This document shows positions 34,839 through 44,987 of a DNA stretch of 64,000 bases, one piece after another; within the stretch, counting starts at the first letter, position 1; the number at the start of each line of letters is the position of its first letter. Origin of the DNA: Fomitopsis serialis (lineage: Eukaryota > Basidiomycota > Agaricomycetes > Polyporales > Fomitopsidaceae). Location of the stretch: contig NW_025954977.1 in the NCBI RefSeq assembly GCF_022376445.1, positions 451,553-515,552 of the forward strand. Direction: 5' to 3'. Made by a program: the position numbers and the translations under genes. The notes below the pieces were generated by a model. The model did no database searches. It saw nothing but the letters and a program-made list of their open reading frames with translations, and was not told where the DNA came from.

Positions 34839-34878
34839 TTTACTATGGCGTACCGTTTGATGCAAAAATGAATCCCCC

Positions 34879-35023
34879 CTACATGAATCGGAAACACCCC
34901 TACATATGTTCGGCACCCACTACATACACTTTCGCAATACCATTACATACACTCTCATTGCCCACACTACATATATTTCGGCGCCGACCCCACTACATGT
35001 TCTGCAACCGACTACCCCTACAT
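34879..35023 (+). repeat. Subterminal array of CTACAT motifs (left end)
   Basis: Seven CTACAT or TTACAT words start at 34879, 34900, 34920, 34943, 34967, 34993 and 35018, spaced 20-26 bp, about two helical turns. The mirrored ATGTAG array is at the right end (44780, 44804, about 44830, 44860, 44883, 44903, 44924, some with one mismatch). Such arrays commonly serve as transposase binding sites; that role is inference. Confidence 0.8.
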
Positions 35024-35444
35024 GTATCGCACTGTCATTACGTAATCCATTCTCAATAAGTAAGTCCTTTCTTAGTCTTTCTATGGACTCGAATAAGGCA
35101 ATGGCTTTCTTCGCCCCGTCGAGCGAATGGGCAGAACCGCTGCTCGCCTTGTACGACGCGTTGCGAGCATCAACCCGCTCGACCCGCTCGATGTTGAGCG
35201 TCGCGAGCCCGCACTGAGTCTGGCCACGGGCACCTGCGCCGAAGGCGCAGGTGCCCGTCACATGACCCACGACTTCCTAATACGGCCAGGATCGCTCGAT
35301 GGGATGGCAAAGCACGCAGACGGAGCGATACACAACGGAGGGCTGCGGAAATGGGTGAAATGTATTTATATGAACTAGATGCAGCACATGTACAAAAATT
35401 AGACCAAACGGGAGGATACTGGATTAAGTAGATGGGATAGAGTA

Positions 35445-35966
35445 TTATGACTGCAGGAGCTCCTCCTCCTCATACTCCGAGTCGGTTTCCATCGTGTCGT
35501 CAGGTACTGTAGCTGTACTAGAGCTCGAAGTAAGTAATTCTAATGATTGGGATGAAGGAATGGGGGTGTCATTAGCTATAGGGCTATGTGCATTATTGTA
35601 CTCGATTGCGGAGATCAGGGCCTCGATGAGAAGGTCTTTCTTACCAGTGACCTTGACTTTGGCACCGGGATTGGCCCGCTGATGCCAGTATAGCTGCAGC
35701 TTGATGTGCTTATCGACTGTGATGGTGCGCTTGTCGACAGTGCTCCAGTAATTGGCATCGAGGATCGGGGTAACACCATCAATGACCGCGTTCTTCTTCT
35801 CTTGCGCAGCGACACGAAGATCGCGTTTCTCGCGGTGCCTATGAACGCGTGCACGTTTTGCAAGCATGAGTGCATTGCGCTTCTTCTTGCCGAGGCCGGC
35901 GCGATCGAGTTTGCGTCCAAGCCTCTGCCTGTCCAAGCTGTTCAAGACGAGGGTGAGAATAGTCAT
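35445..35966 (-). CDS. Nested-transposon protein, C-terminal-like fragment
   Basis: 173 codons. Basic N-terminal part (KLDRAGLGKKKRNALMLAKRARVHRHREKRD), then ITVDKHIKLQLYWHQRANP...KVTGKKDLLIEALISAIE, which resembles a SAP-like or DNA-binding C-terminal region seen in fungal transposon proteins, and an acidic Ser-rich tail. Its ATG overlaps the stop of the preceding frame by 4 bases (ATGA). I infer that it was once the C-terminal part of the same protein. No DDE-type catalytic residues are seen. Family not identified. Confidence 0.5.
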   Translation of the reverse strand: MTILTLVLNSLDRQRLGRKLDRAGLGKKKRNALMLAKRARVHRHREKRDLRVAAQEKKNAVIDGVTPILDANYWSTVDKRTITVDKHIKLQLYWHQRANPGAKVKVTGKKDLLIEALISAIEYNNAHSPIANDTPIPSSQSLELLTSSSSTATVPDDTMETDSEYEEEELLQS

Positions 35967-36889
35967 TTTGCGAGACAGACCAACTCAATATCTGCCTCGG
36001 AAACCTCATACATGACATGCATAGCTGCCGCCACATAGCCCTCCCGTACAATGCGCGATATCGAGTGCCGATCAAAATCACCATCTGTCGCATACCCTGC
36101 AGCAGCGAGGACGATCTGGGATGCATCCTTGACCTTCGCATGTGGGACACCAAGCGCAACCAACTCTCGTATCATCGTGCGTGTGTCCTCCGTGATCATG
36201 CCACTCTTGGTCTTGTATGGGAAGATACGCTTCAGTGGGCGTTCCCGAAGCTGTCCACGAAGTTCTGAAAGAGCAAGCTTGTCCTGCTCGCAACGTTTAC
36301 GGAAGCACTCAACCTGGCGAAGGAGCTTCTTTCGCTCCTTCCGCAAAGCGACCAACTGTGTGCAAGGAATCGTAACCAGATCAGAAGTCGGCATACCATA
36401 GGTGGCAGCCTGAGGCGTCGTCGCAGCGGTTTCGTGGAACAGCGAGGTCGAAGTTGTGCCAGCCTGAGATGCGCCGGCCTCCGAGTCAGAGTGACTCGTG
36501 GCCACTGAGGTCGATGTGCTGGCAATGGGAGGAAATGGAGAGGGAATGAATGTAGTGCTGGGATAAAGAGAGGTTGGTACTGCCGTAGTGTTAAGTTCTC
36601 GCTCAGCGAGTTTGGCCTCGAGCCGATGAATACGGCGTTCTGCGTTGTACTTGTCTCGCTTCGCAGCTGTCACAGCCGACTTAGCTGCAGCCTTGCTCCG
36701 CTGGCCCTCTGCTTTTGCAGCCGAGAGCTTATGCTTAGCATCAGCGCAGTCCTGTTGCAACAGCTCAATCGAGTCTGCGAAAGGCTTCGCTGCATCTTTG
36801 CGGTCCCGGCGAGATGCAAGACTGCGCGTGGTTGCTTCCCGGTTGCGAGCCTTCTGGGCCTTTGAAAGCTTGACACAGCCCCGCGCCAT
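35963..36889 (-). CDS. Nested-transposon protein, N-terminal-like coiled-coil part
   Basis: 308 codons from ATG 36889. Very basic start (KLSKAQKARNREATTRSLASRRDRKD), a coiled coil at residues about 40-100, a Ser/Thr-rich linker, a second coiled coil (LVALRKERKKLLRQVECFRKRCEQD), then TEDTRTMIRELVALGVPHAKVKDASQIVLAAAG...ISRIVREGYVAAAMHVMYEV. The last block has the look of the region preceding the catalytic core in some eukaryotic DNA transposases, but the frame stops right after it. It probably derives from a transposase that lost its core by internal deletion. Unconfirmed. Confidence 0.5.
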   Translation of the reverse strand: MARGCVKLSKAQKARNREATTRSLASRRDRKDAAKPFADSIELLQQDCADAKHKLSAAKAEGQRSKAAAKSAVTAAKRDKYNAERRIHRLEAKLAERELNTTAVPTSLYPSTTFIPSPFPPIASTSTSVATSHSDSEAGASQAGTTSTSLFHETAATTPQAATYGMPTSDLVTIPCTQLVALRKERKKLLRQVECFRKRCEQDKLALSELRGQLRERPLKRIFPYKTKSGMITEDTRTMIRELVALGVPHAKVKDASQIVLAAAGYATDGDFDRHSISRIVREGYVAAAMHVMYEVSEADIELVCLAK

Positions 36890-37411
36890 TAAGCAGGCGC
36901 GCGGGGCTGATACAGACGCGAGACGACCACCAAACCTGCACGCCTGAGTTGGACAAACGTGAGGTGGAGGTTAAACAGAGTGCTGGGAGACAGATCGCGG
37001 CACGCCGCCACAGACGCGTCGAGCAGGCGCTAAACACGCTTTACATAAGCAAATTGCCGTGTTTGGGCTCCCAACTGGCGAACCATTTTCATTCGCATGG
37101 AGGGCCCTACCTCCCAAAGAAAATTGATAGACATTGACATTTCAACCGTGGCTACACTTCTAGGTAACAAAAACACCAAAAATCAACTCGTAGGTAGGAT
37201 TTCTATGGAAGATCTGTGCCTTCGTGGACGAAAAACAAACATGTTGTTATCTACAAAGTTGTACTACATGATATTGAGACCACTACTACCCTCCGATTTC
37301 CTACTGATGGAGGAGGGGAGTCGGAATTTCGTGTGCCATTCCTTCAGGACCTCGGATGAAGCACCCGGGACCACGGGAATTGCCGAGATGGCTGAGAGGT
37401 GCTCGTGGCCA

Positions 37412-38969
37412 CTGAGTCGGCGACGGTGGGCGCTCCGGGCGCTAGTGCCCAGCGCGCTACTCTCGACCGCCACCACCTTTTCGTCTCTCACCACCTCCCG
37501 GGCAGCCACCACGACCGCCCGACCTCTCATCAAGGCGCTCGCACTGTCCCAACAGACAGGCGAGCTGAAGCTGAACTACCGCCAGCTCAGTTAGGAGTGC
37601 CCGACAACCCCTCTGTGCATGGTACAAGACCGGTGCATCCTTCCTCTCCCGGGCCTCAAAAGCCACCCGGGAGACCTCCAATCGACCCTCTCACCTCCTC
37701 TCTTGTATCTGGCGACGTCTCTTCAGCTCCCGCGGCTCTGGCGACACGCAACAAGGCCGCGCGGCCCCGGACTCGCACGACCCGTGTGTAAGCTCGGCGC
37801 CGAGCAACAACACTGCTCAGACCACCGAGAACGCCGCGAGAGAGATGCAGAAGGAGGAAGGGGAGAAAGGCAGGAAGAGATAAGAGGGGGAAGGGCGCGG
37901 GACGAGCAGAAAAGACGAGCACGAAGGCTCGTATACTGCAGGTACGCCCTCGATGCCCGTTCCCGCCTCGCTGTCCCCGCTCTCAGTGCCCACGCCGGCA
38001 GGCATATTGACGCACGAGGCGTCCGTCGTGCGTCCTGCTGGCCACGAACACGGCACGCCCGACTTTCGGGATGACCTCTGTGTCGTACCCACCACGTTGC
38101 ACGGCAACACGGCGGATGCACAGAGCTGCGCGTCCGACGTGCCCGTGTCATCGACACTGCCCGCGCCAGCAGGTGTACAAACGAGCACGAAGCCCGTTGT
38201 ACGGCAATGTACGCTCTGCTGGCCACGAAGATGGCATGTCCATCTTCCGGGACCGACCTCATGGTCGTACCCGACGTTCCGCAGGATAGCATGTCGGACG
38301 TACATTGCTGCACGTCTGACGTGCCCCATCCATCTACGATCTGCCGCACAATGGGTACATCGAGCCTACCACTTGATGTACACGCTGTCAGCGAGAACAA
38401 CGATGCGCCCGGTGTATTCGCAAATGTACCCAGCACGCTTGCCGACTCCTCATGCGCGAGCGGCGGCACCGGTGTACACAGTACACCCCACGATGGTGGA
38501 CCCCGTACGCACATCATGGCCGCAACGCCCGCGTCGGAAGGCAGCATGACGAACAACGAGTTCGTTGTGTGCCTCCCTGACGTCAAAGATGGAGTGGTGG
38601 GCCTGTGCAGCAGCACTACAAGTGTGTCTGCTGACGACACGCCCGGAGAGGCCCCTAGTTCTGCCGGGCCGTCTCATTGTATTTCGATACCACCGCACGC
38701 GGCGGATACATCGAGCTCATCGCTGATGTATCCCCTGTCGCTTTCCCTCAGGGCATGCGTGATGTGCGTCTGCCCGTGCTCGGCGCTATCCTGCCCATTC
38801 CCATCTCGACTTCTCCGAGTCTGCTGCCCACACCGATGTGTGGTACAACGAGCACCGAGCTCGCTGCACCCGGTGTTGGCAACTCTACGGAGCCACTGAC
38901 ACCGTTGACCGCCTGGCTAACGAGTCCAGCGTTGTCGCGGCACACGACGCACGACTGGCACGTCTTTCT
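37412..38969 (+). other. Degenerate Ser/Thr-rich cargo, left arm
   Basis: Reads inward as fragments of a long low-complexity polypeptide broken by frame changes. A conserved opening (KPPGRPPIDPLTSSLVSGD near 37660) is followed by related units of about 45-50 residues (GTPDFRDDLCVVPTTLHGN; FRDDL-like words; SCASDVPVS) and DTSSSSL-type runs. The same text occurs on the minus strand of the right arm. No known domain. Could be the remains of an accessory gene or of a captured repetitive gene. Confidence 0.5.
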
Positions 38970-39160
38970 AACTGTACTTACCACTACCTGCTAATCTGCC
39001 CAACATACAATGAACAATGTGTGTGCCTCGCGTCCGACCTCAGACCTGTCACAACCTCCATCGCGACCCTTCTCACCCGTCTCAAGGCCGTACGATGTCT
39101 CTTCCGATACATCCATGAGACCTGCCGCTTCGCGGCAGTGTACGGAGACGTCGACCTACG
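38970..39160 (+). pseudogene. Fragment of a LINE (Tad-like) polyprotein C-terminus
   Basis: About 60 codons reading TYHYLLICPTYNEQ...LLTRLKAVRCLFRYIHETCRF resemble the extreme C-terminus of fungal non-LTR retrotransposon proteins, where a H-x2-L-x2-CP-x-Y motif is followed by a final helix ending in a GRF-like word. No reverse transcriptase remains. The fragment starts exactly where the homology between the two inverted arms ends, so a 5'-truncated LINE insertion, or a rearrangement, may have trimmed the left arm. Assignment is by motif memory. Confidence 0.45.
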
Positions 39161-40321
39161 GTGCACTCCGGATTTCAGATGATCAAGCTGCTCCAGATAC
39201 TGTATAGCGGAGAGGACATTGTGAACAGTGTTACGGACACTACGGACAGGATTAAGATGGCATATATAAATCTCTTCCGTGCTACGTACAATACTTAACC
39301 GTGACCCGCATGTATTCACTGCCCGAGCCTAGATACTTACGATGCATACAGTATTTACTTATTCTGTTCCTATCTTGTACACTCAGGTGTGCGTCTCGCC
39401 GAAGGCGCGCACTTTACCAAAATGGAAAGCAGCCTTTTACTCCCAACCATATCATCCGCGCGCGAACTATTCACGCTGTATGACTGCGGGATTGGCCATC
39501 AACAAGAGTGCTCGTCGTGCTCTCGTCTCAAAGGTGTTAGCTTGTCACTGCACCTGGGATAGGCTCGTTGCCGACTCCCTTACAGTCCGGCTCGTTGCTG
39601 ACTGCCAGCGCGAGCTCAACAGCCGCGTGAATGACCTTAACGAGGACTCAACAGTCCTCGTACGACCTCTACGGGTTCTACGCCCCCTTAACGACCTCAC
39701 GATTCATCAACTCATCTGCCCCGGTCGCCGAGCGACCACCATAGTTAGTCTCGCCGGGTAGCCCACCCCTTGTGTCCAGGACTCGAACTGCCGAGCCCTA
39801 ACAAACAGGGGGATCATGCCGGGTGATCAGTGGTGTTTCACAGTCAACGGACAGGTGTTCTATGTATATGAAGGGGATGAATACCATTCCGTTGAACGTT
39901 CAAACCGTTCTATGTGAGGATCTCAATGGAGAAGGTGAAGCAGCTGCTCGAGAGTGTGGTGCTCAGTGGACAGATTATCGGTGAAGGTGCCAGCCTTGTC
40001 ATGCCCATGCGAGGTCGACTCCTTGTGCATGCGATGACTGTCTGGTCGCATGGAAGGTTACTCGCGTTCCGGTGGAGGATGTGAGCATTCTGTTGAGGTC
40101 AGCCTTGCTGTCAAGCGCGACGAGGATGGTACACCCATCGTAGATGTATCGTGCCTCTTGTGGCATAATACCTGGTCTATGTACATGCGGGGTGAGGTAG
40201 CCACCACCTCAGAGACAGGTGAGGTGACTCTATCTGTGCCGTACTCGTACTCATACTCGCCCGCTTGCCAGCTGACGAGTAACAGGCGATGAGCCCCACT
40301 GGCAGGCACTTTGATTCTAGC
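39161..40321. other. Central unique segment of the large transposon
   Basis: Not repeated elsewhere in the window. Contains a + strand frame (39342-39761) with no recognised domain and short frames around 39820-40292. No transposase motif was recognised on either strand. Confidence 0.35.
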
Positions 40322-43300
40322 TCAGCCATCGAGTACATACGATGAGGTCAGTACATCTGGCGACTCGGATGTACTGGGCCTCATTGATTGCTCGATGACC
40401 TGCTTGGTGGTCTTGGTGGTCGAGGTCATGCACGCATGCCAGGTCGGTTCTTCGTACGTGCAGCGGGTACCCAACGTGTAGGGACTCGACACAAATGCGC
40501 CGAGGTTGGACTTGCGTCCGCGTGGGTTTCCGTGATCGAAGCTGACGGACTTGCTCGTCCCTGTGTCGGACGACATGCCCGGCTTCCTAGTCTTCGACAA
40601 GACTGGCAACCGTGAAGATGGCAGTACATCCAACAGAGTGGGTGTACTGTGTTTCTTCACGCCGTCGTGCTCAGGGATTGTCGAAGCTGACGTGTGCAGT
40701 GGTGTCGACGAGCTCGCTATGCTCGGCGACAACGTCTTGATGGAGGATGTAGGGCGCACGTTCGAGCTCAGCTCCTCGTACGTGCAGCAGTTTTCCGGCC
40801 AAGAATATGTCGGTATATCCAAGGTGGATGTGTCATCCAACTTTTGACTCAAGCGCAGGCCGGTTTTGGCCTTGCTCGTCGGCCGAAGGTTCCTGCGCCT
40901 GCGAGCTTGACTCCTGGTGTGCACGGACTGGGGCCTGATCACGTAGTGCGGGAGGCCTGTACCGCTCGTACGAGCTTGAGTGAGACAGCTCATCTTCAAG
41001 TTGCGGGCGAGTCACAGTACTCGTTGATGGCGATGCTGACGGAGTCAGTACATCCTTTAAGTTGGATGTACTGTCCTTCGTCGAGCTCTCGTCCATCATG
41101 GCCGAGTTCTTGAGGCTGGACAACATGGCCAGTGTCAAATCCGGAGCCTTGCATCCCGTTGACGTAGAGGCAGTCGACGCTGGTGCAGGCCGCGATGTCG
41201 ATGAGCTGATCGACAAGCTTTTGGGCGCGTTGATCACGGCGTTGTCACCGGTGTCGGTCTCGCCATATGCAGCGAGCGAAGGGCTCGCTCTGCTCGATGA
41301 CAGCATCTTGATAGAGGAGGACGAGCCAGTCGTGCTCAATCGCACGCTGACTGCGTCGCTTGACGGAGCCTTGACCGGGCTGGTCTTGCCCCTTGTCGGA
41401 GTAGGTGTGATCGACAATGCGGATGAGTCGATCGACGTGCTCAGAGGTACATCGATGGCGACATCATCGAGAGTGTTGTGCTTGCCATGTGCAGTGATCG
41501 TTGAGCTTGCTGTACTCGACGAACATGTCTTGACCGTGGAAGTGGGGGTAGACGCGTCGACCGTGCTTGATCACGCGTCGACAGCATCGCTGGGCGTAGG
41601 ATACAGCCCAGACATGCCAGACATCGGTATAGCGATCAACGTGCTTCTCTGAACGTTGGTCGGAACTCCTTGTATTGCAGATATTTCGGCTTGTCTTGAG
41701 TCCTTGGTCTCGGACCGAAAACCGCGGGCAATCCCTTCCCCCTCCTCCATCGTTGCAGAAGGAATTTGATCAATACAGTGTACATCGAGCGAGCTGTTGC
41801 TCGACGTACCCAGTACATGGGGTTTGAGATACGCGGCGAGCACGTTAGAGCGTGCGTTGCGCGCGTTGCTAGGCTCGTCAACAGTGAACACGTCAAGCCT
41901 CGAGCTCGGCGTGCTCTCTGTACGAAGAGCAGGTGTTGTAGTATATGAAGAAGACGCGCCGGTCGTGCTCGTTTGCACTCCGGACACGTCGTACTTCGTG
42001 ACGGTGGGCTCGTTGACCAACTCATCGCGAAGATTCAGTACCCTGACTGAATCGCCAGCAGCAGGTGCAACGAACTCATTGTTCGCTGTACCATCTACTG
42101 GGATGGGTACCGAATGCGTGCGCATCAAGGCATAAGCTTGACGGATATCAGTAGGCACGAACAAGCGTGCGGACCGTGCATTCGAAGACTCATCGACAGA
42201 TAATACATCAAGCCTCGAGCTCCGAGTCGACGTAATTCCTATATGATGGATGGATATCGCATGAAAGGCGTACGACACGTCGGTCATGCTGAGCTGCACG
42301 CCGAACACGTCGAGCGTCGCGACAGCGCTGGGCTCGTTAGCCAGGCCGTCGGACGGATCCTTGATGCTGGACGACATGGCCAATGTCGACTACGGAGCCT
42401 TGCATCCCGTTGAGGTGGAGGTCGACGCTGATGTGGGCCGCAGTGTCGACAAGCTGATCGACGAGCTTTTGAGCGTGTCGATCGCGGCGTCGTCGCTGAT
42501 GTTGGTATACATCGATGTGGATGCGTCGATCGACGTACTTCTGGGCGCGTCGATGGCGACGTCATCGCAGGTGGTGGGCTTGCTGTGCATGGTGAGTGAT
42601 GAACTCGCCGTACTCGACGAGTATGCCTTGAAGGTAGATGTGGACGCGCCGAGCGTGCTTGATTGCACTCCGGCTGCGTCGCAGGGCATAGTATCGATGA
42701 TGGACTCGCACCTTGACGAAGGAGACATCGCTGACGTGCGTCTGGGTACGTCGACGGCGACCTGGTCATGGTTGCGAATGTCGGTCTTGTCGTGCACGCA
42801 GAGCGACGGGCTCGGCGTAGACGACAATCGTGTCTTTGCGATGAAGCCAGATGCGTCGGTCGTGCTGGGTAGCACGCCGAACACGTCGTGCGTCGTGGCG
42901 GCACCCGGGTCATTAGCCAGGCCGTTATGAGGATTCGCTACCCCAGTAAGGTCGCCAATACCGGGTGCAGCGAGCTCGGTGCTCGTAGTACCATACATCG
43001 GTGCCGGGGGCAGACTCGTGTCCATTGACACGGGAATGATAGGTCGTGGCGAGGACGCTCATGGATGGGATGCGTCGCGCGCACCCTGGAAGTCGGCTGT
43101 GTGTACGTCGAGCGGCGGGCTCGACATATGCGCAACACGACTCGGACGTGGTGTAGAGGATCAATAGGACGACCCGGTAGAACTAGCATGTTCTCCGGGT
43201 GCGTCGCTACGCCGAGTAGGGGCGTGTTGGATGGCGGCGAGCACGGGTGGCCGTACATTGCGCGTGTTCAGAGAAAGAGCAGCGGCGGATGCATCAAGCA

Positions 43301-44400
43301 GAGGGCTCGACGTATCCGCAGCGTGCTGTGGTAGAAGTATAGGAAGAGGCGGTGTGGTAGAGCTCGAAGGCTCTCCAGACACGCCGCCTCGCGAAGTGGG
43401 GGCAGCAGACACGGTGGTCGTGCTACTGCTCAGGTCCAGTGTGCCGACTTGAACGTCAGAGAAGTGCGCGACGACCTTGTTGTCCGTCGTGCTACTTCCC
43501 GACTCGGGCACTGGAGCCGGTGACGTGCGTACCGGGTGCACCTTTGCAGAGTGTACCTCGGGGCCATCGGTCGCGCATGAGATGCCGACGAGCATGCCGG
43601 GTACATTTGCTAGTACATCGGGCGTTGCGTCATTCTCGTCGACAGCGGGTACATCGAGTGGTGTGCTCGACGTACCGTCTGTGTGGTGGTTCGTAGGAGA
43701 ACGGGGCGCGTCAGACGTGCAGCGATGCGCGTCCGACGTGTTGCCCTGGGGAACGCCGGGTACGGCGCTGAGGTCGTCCCGGAAGTCGAAGACGCTGTCT
43801 TCTTGGCCAGCAGAGCGCACCACGGCTTCTTGCTCGTTGGTACGCCTGCTGGCGCGGGCAGTGTCGACGACACGGGCACGTCGGACGCGCAGCTCTGTGC
43901 GTCCCCCGTGTTGCCGTGCAACGTGGTGGGTACGACACAGAGGTCGTCCCGAAAGTCGGGCGTTCCGTGTTCGTGGCCAGTAGGACGCACGACGGATGCC
44001 TCGTGCGTCGATACGCCTACTGGCGTGGGCACTGGGAGCGGGGACGGCGAGGCGGGATCGAGGGCGTACCTGCGGTATCCGAGCCTTCGTGCTCGTCTTT
44101 TCTGCTCGTCCCGCGCCCTTCCCCTCTTATCTCTTCCTGCCTTTCTCCCCTTCCTCCTTCTGCATCTCTCTCGCGGCGTTCTCGGTTGTCTGAGCAGCGT
44201 TGTTGCTCGGCGCTGGGCTTGCACACGGGTCGTGCACGTCCGGAGCCGCGCGGCCTTGTTGCGTGTCGCCAGAGCCGCGGGAGCTGAAGAGACGTCGCCA
44301 GATACGAGAGAGGAGGTGAGAGGGTCGAGTGGAGGTCCCCCGGGTGGCTTTTGAGGCCCGGGAGAGGAAGGATGCACCGGTCTTGTACCGCGCGCAGAGG
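40322..44400 (-). other. Degenerate Ser/Thr/Asp-rich repeat cargo, right arm and beyond
   Basis: On the minus strand about 4 kb is composed of broken reading frames with recurrent words: SSRLDVFTVDEPSNARNAR and SSRLDVLSVDESSNARSAR, NDPGAATTHDVFGV / NEPSAVATLDVFGV / NEPTVTKYDVSGV, TSTELAAPG. Units of roughly 180-250 bp have diverged and lost frame. The complementary strand also stays open over long stretches, a by-product of biased composition (GTCGACG, TCGAGC). This is most simply an expanded, decaying tandem-repeat gene carried by the transposon. No function can be given. Confidence 0.5.
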
Positions 44401-44964
44401 GGTTGTCGGGTGCTCCTAACTAAGCTGGCGGCAGTTCAGGATTGTCACTGACTTCAGCTCGCCTGCCCGTTGGGACAGTGCGAGCGCCTTGATGAGAGGC
44501 TGGGTGGTCGTGGTGGCAGAGTTGCGGTCGTGGCAATGGTCGTGGCGGTCGAGAGCAGCGCGCTGTGCGCTAGCGCCCGGAGCACCGACCGTCGACTCAG
44601 CGCGGGCTCGCGACGCTCAACATCGAGCGGGCCTAGCGGGTTGATGCTCGCAATGAGCGCGTCGTACAAGCCGAGCGGCGGTTCTGCCCATTCGCTCGAC
44701 GGGGGGAAGAAAGCTATGTAACCGAGTCCATAGAAAGGACTTACTGAGAATGGATGATTACGTAATGACGGCGCGATATATGTAGGGTAGTCAGTTGCAG
44801 AACATGTAGTGGGGTCCGTACCGAAATATATTGTAGTACTGTGTGGGTAGCGGGAATGTATGTAGCTGTGTTGCGAAAGTGTATGCAGTGGGTGGCGAAC
44901 ATATGTAGGGGTGTTTCCGATTCATGTAGGGGGTATGGATTTTTGCGTCAAACGGTACGCCATA
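42898..44964. repeat. Right inverted arm of the large transposon
   Basis: Inverted partner of the left arm, uninterrupted, about 2.07 kb. It preserves the pre-insertion sequence (...GCGCTGAGTCGACGG) of the site into which the nested element jumped in the left arm. Confidence 0.85.
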
Positions 44965-44987
44965 ATTTACGGCCCCTGATATCGGCA

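Larger units (their letters stand above)
35221..37411. mobile_element. Nested 2.19-kb DNA transposon inside the left arm
   Basis: Ends are TGGCCACGGGCACCT and the reverse complement of TGGCCACGAGCACCT: 15-bp inverted termini, one mismatch. Flanking CTGAGTC repeats (35214-35220 and 37412-37418) are a 7-bp target duplication, or 8 bp (ACTGAGTC) if the last A is not counted in the terminus. The right arm of the host element shows the unoccupied site with a single CTGAGTC. A perfect hairpin with 15-bp arms (35226-35258, loop GAA) overlaps the left terminus. It carries two minus-strand frames described below and no visible catalytic domain. Confidence 0.9.
34845..38958. repeat. Left inverted arm of the large transposon (interrupted)
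   Basis: Matches the right arm in inverted orientation over 34845-35220 and, after the nested element, 37412 to about 38958. Similarity is high in the outer 1.2 kb and falls inward. Good blocks include 37441-37690 against 44290-44590, and 37740-37960 against 44060-44270. About 1.9 kb of arm in total. The inner border is approximate. Confidence 0.85.
34845..44964. mobile_element. 10.1-kb DNA transposon with long inverted arms and 6-bp target duplication
   Basis: The left end starts TATGGCGTACCGTTTGA and the right end is its reverse complement (...GGTACGCCATA). Both are flanked directly by ATTTAC (34839-34844 and 44965-44970), a 6-bp target-site duplication. The inverted arms extend about 2 kb inward on each side once the nested insertion in the left arm is removed. 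No recognisable transposase was found, so the element is probably non-autonomous. A 6-bp duplication with TAY-type ends recalls the IS3EU superfamily, but that assignment is from memory and not verified. It lies 17 bp past the stop codon of BTB gene D and separates the sister BTB genes C and D. Confidence 0.92.

Noticed and set aside
35445..36889. Assignment of the nested element to the KDZ (Zisupton/Dileera) group
   Set aside because: The 7-8 bp duplication would fit, but no catalytic or cysteine-rich signature of those transposases is visible.
37723..38640. 305-codon minus-strand frame in the left transposon arm
   Set aside because: It is the complement of the repetitive cargo; the same text reads as recurring units on the + strand.
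39740..39840. tRNA-like sequence (GGACTCGAACTGCC)
   Set aside because: No matching acceptor or anticodon stem could be folded.
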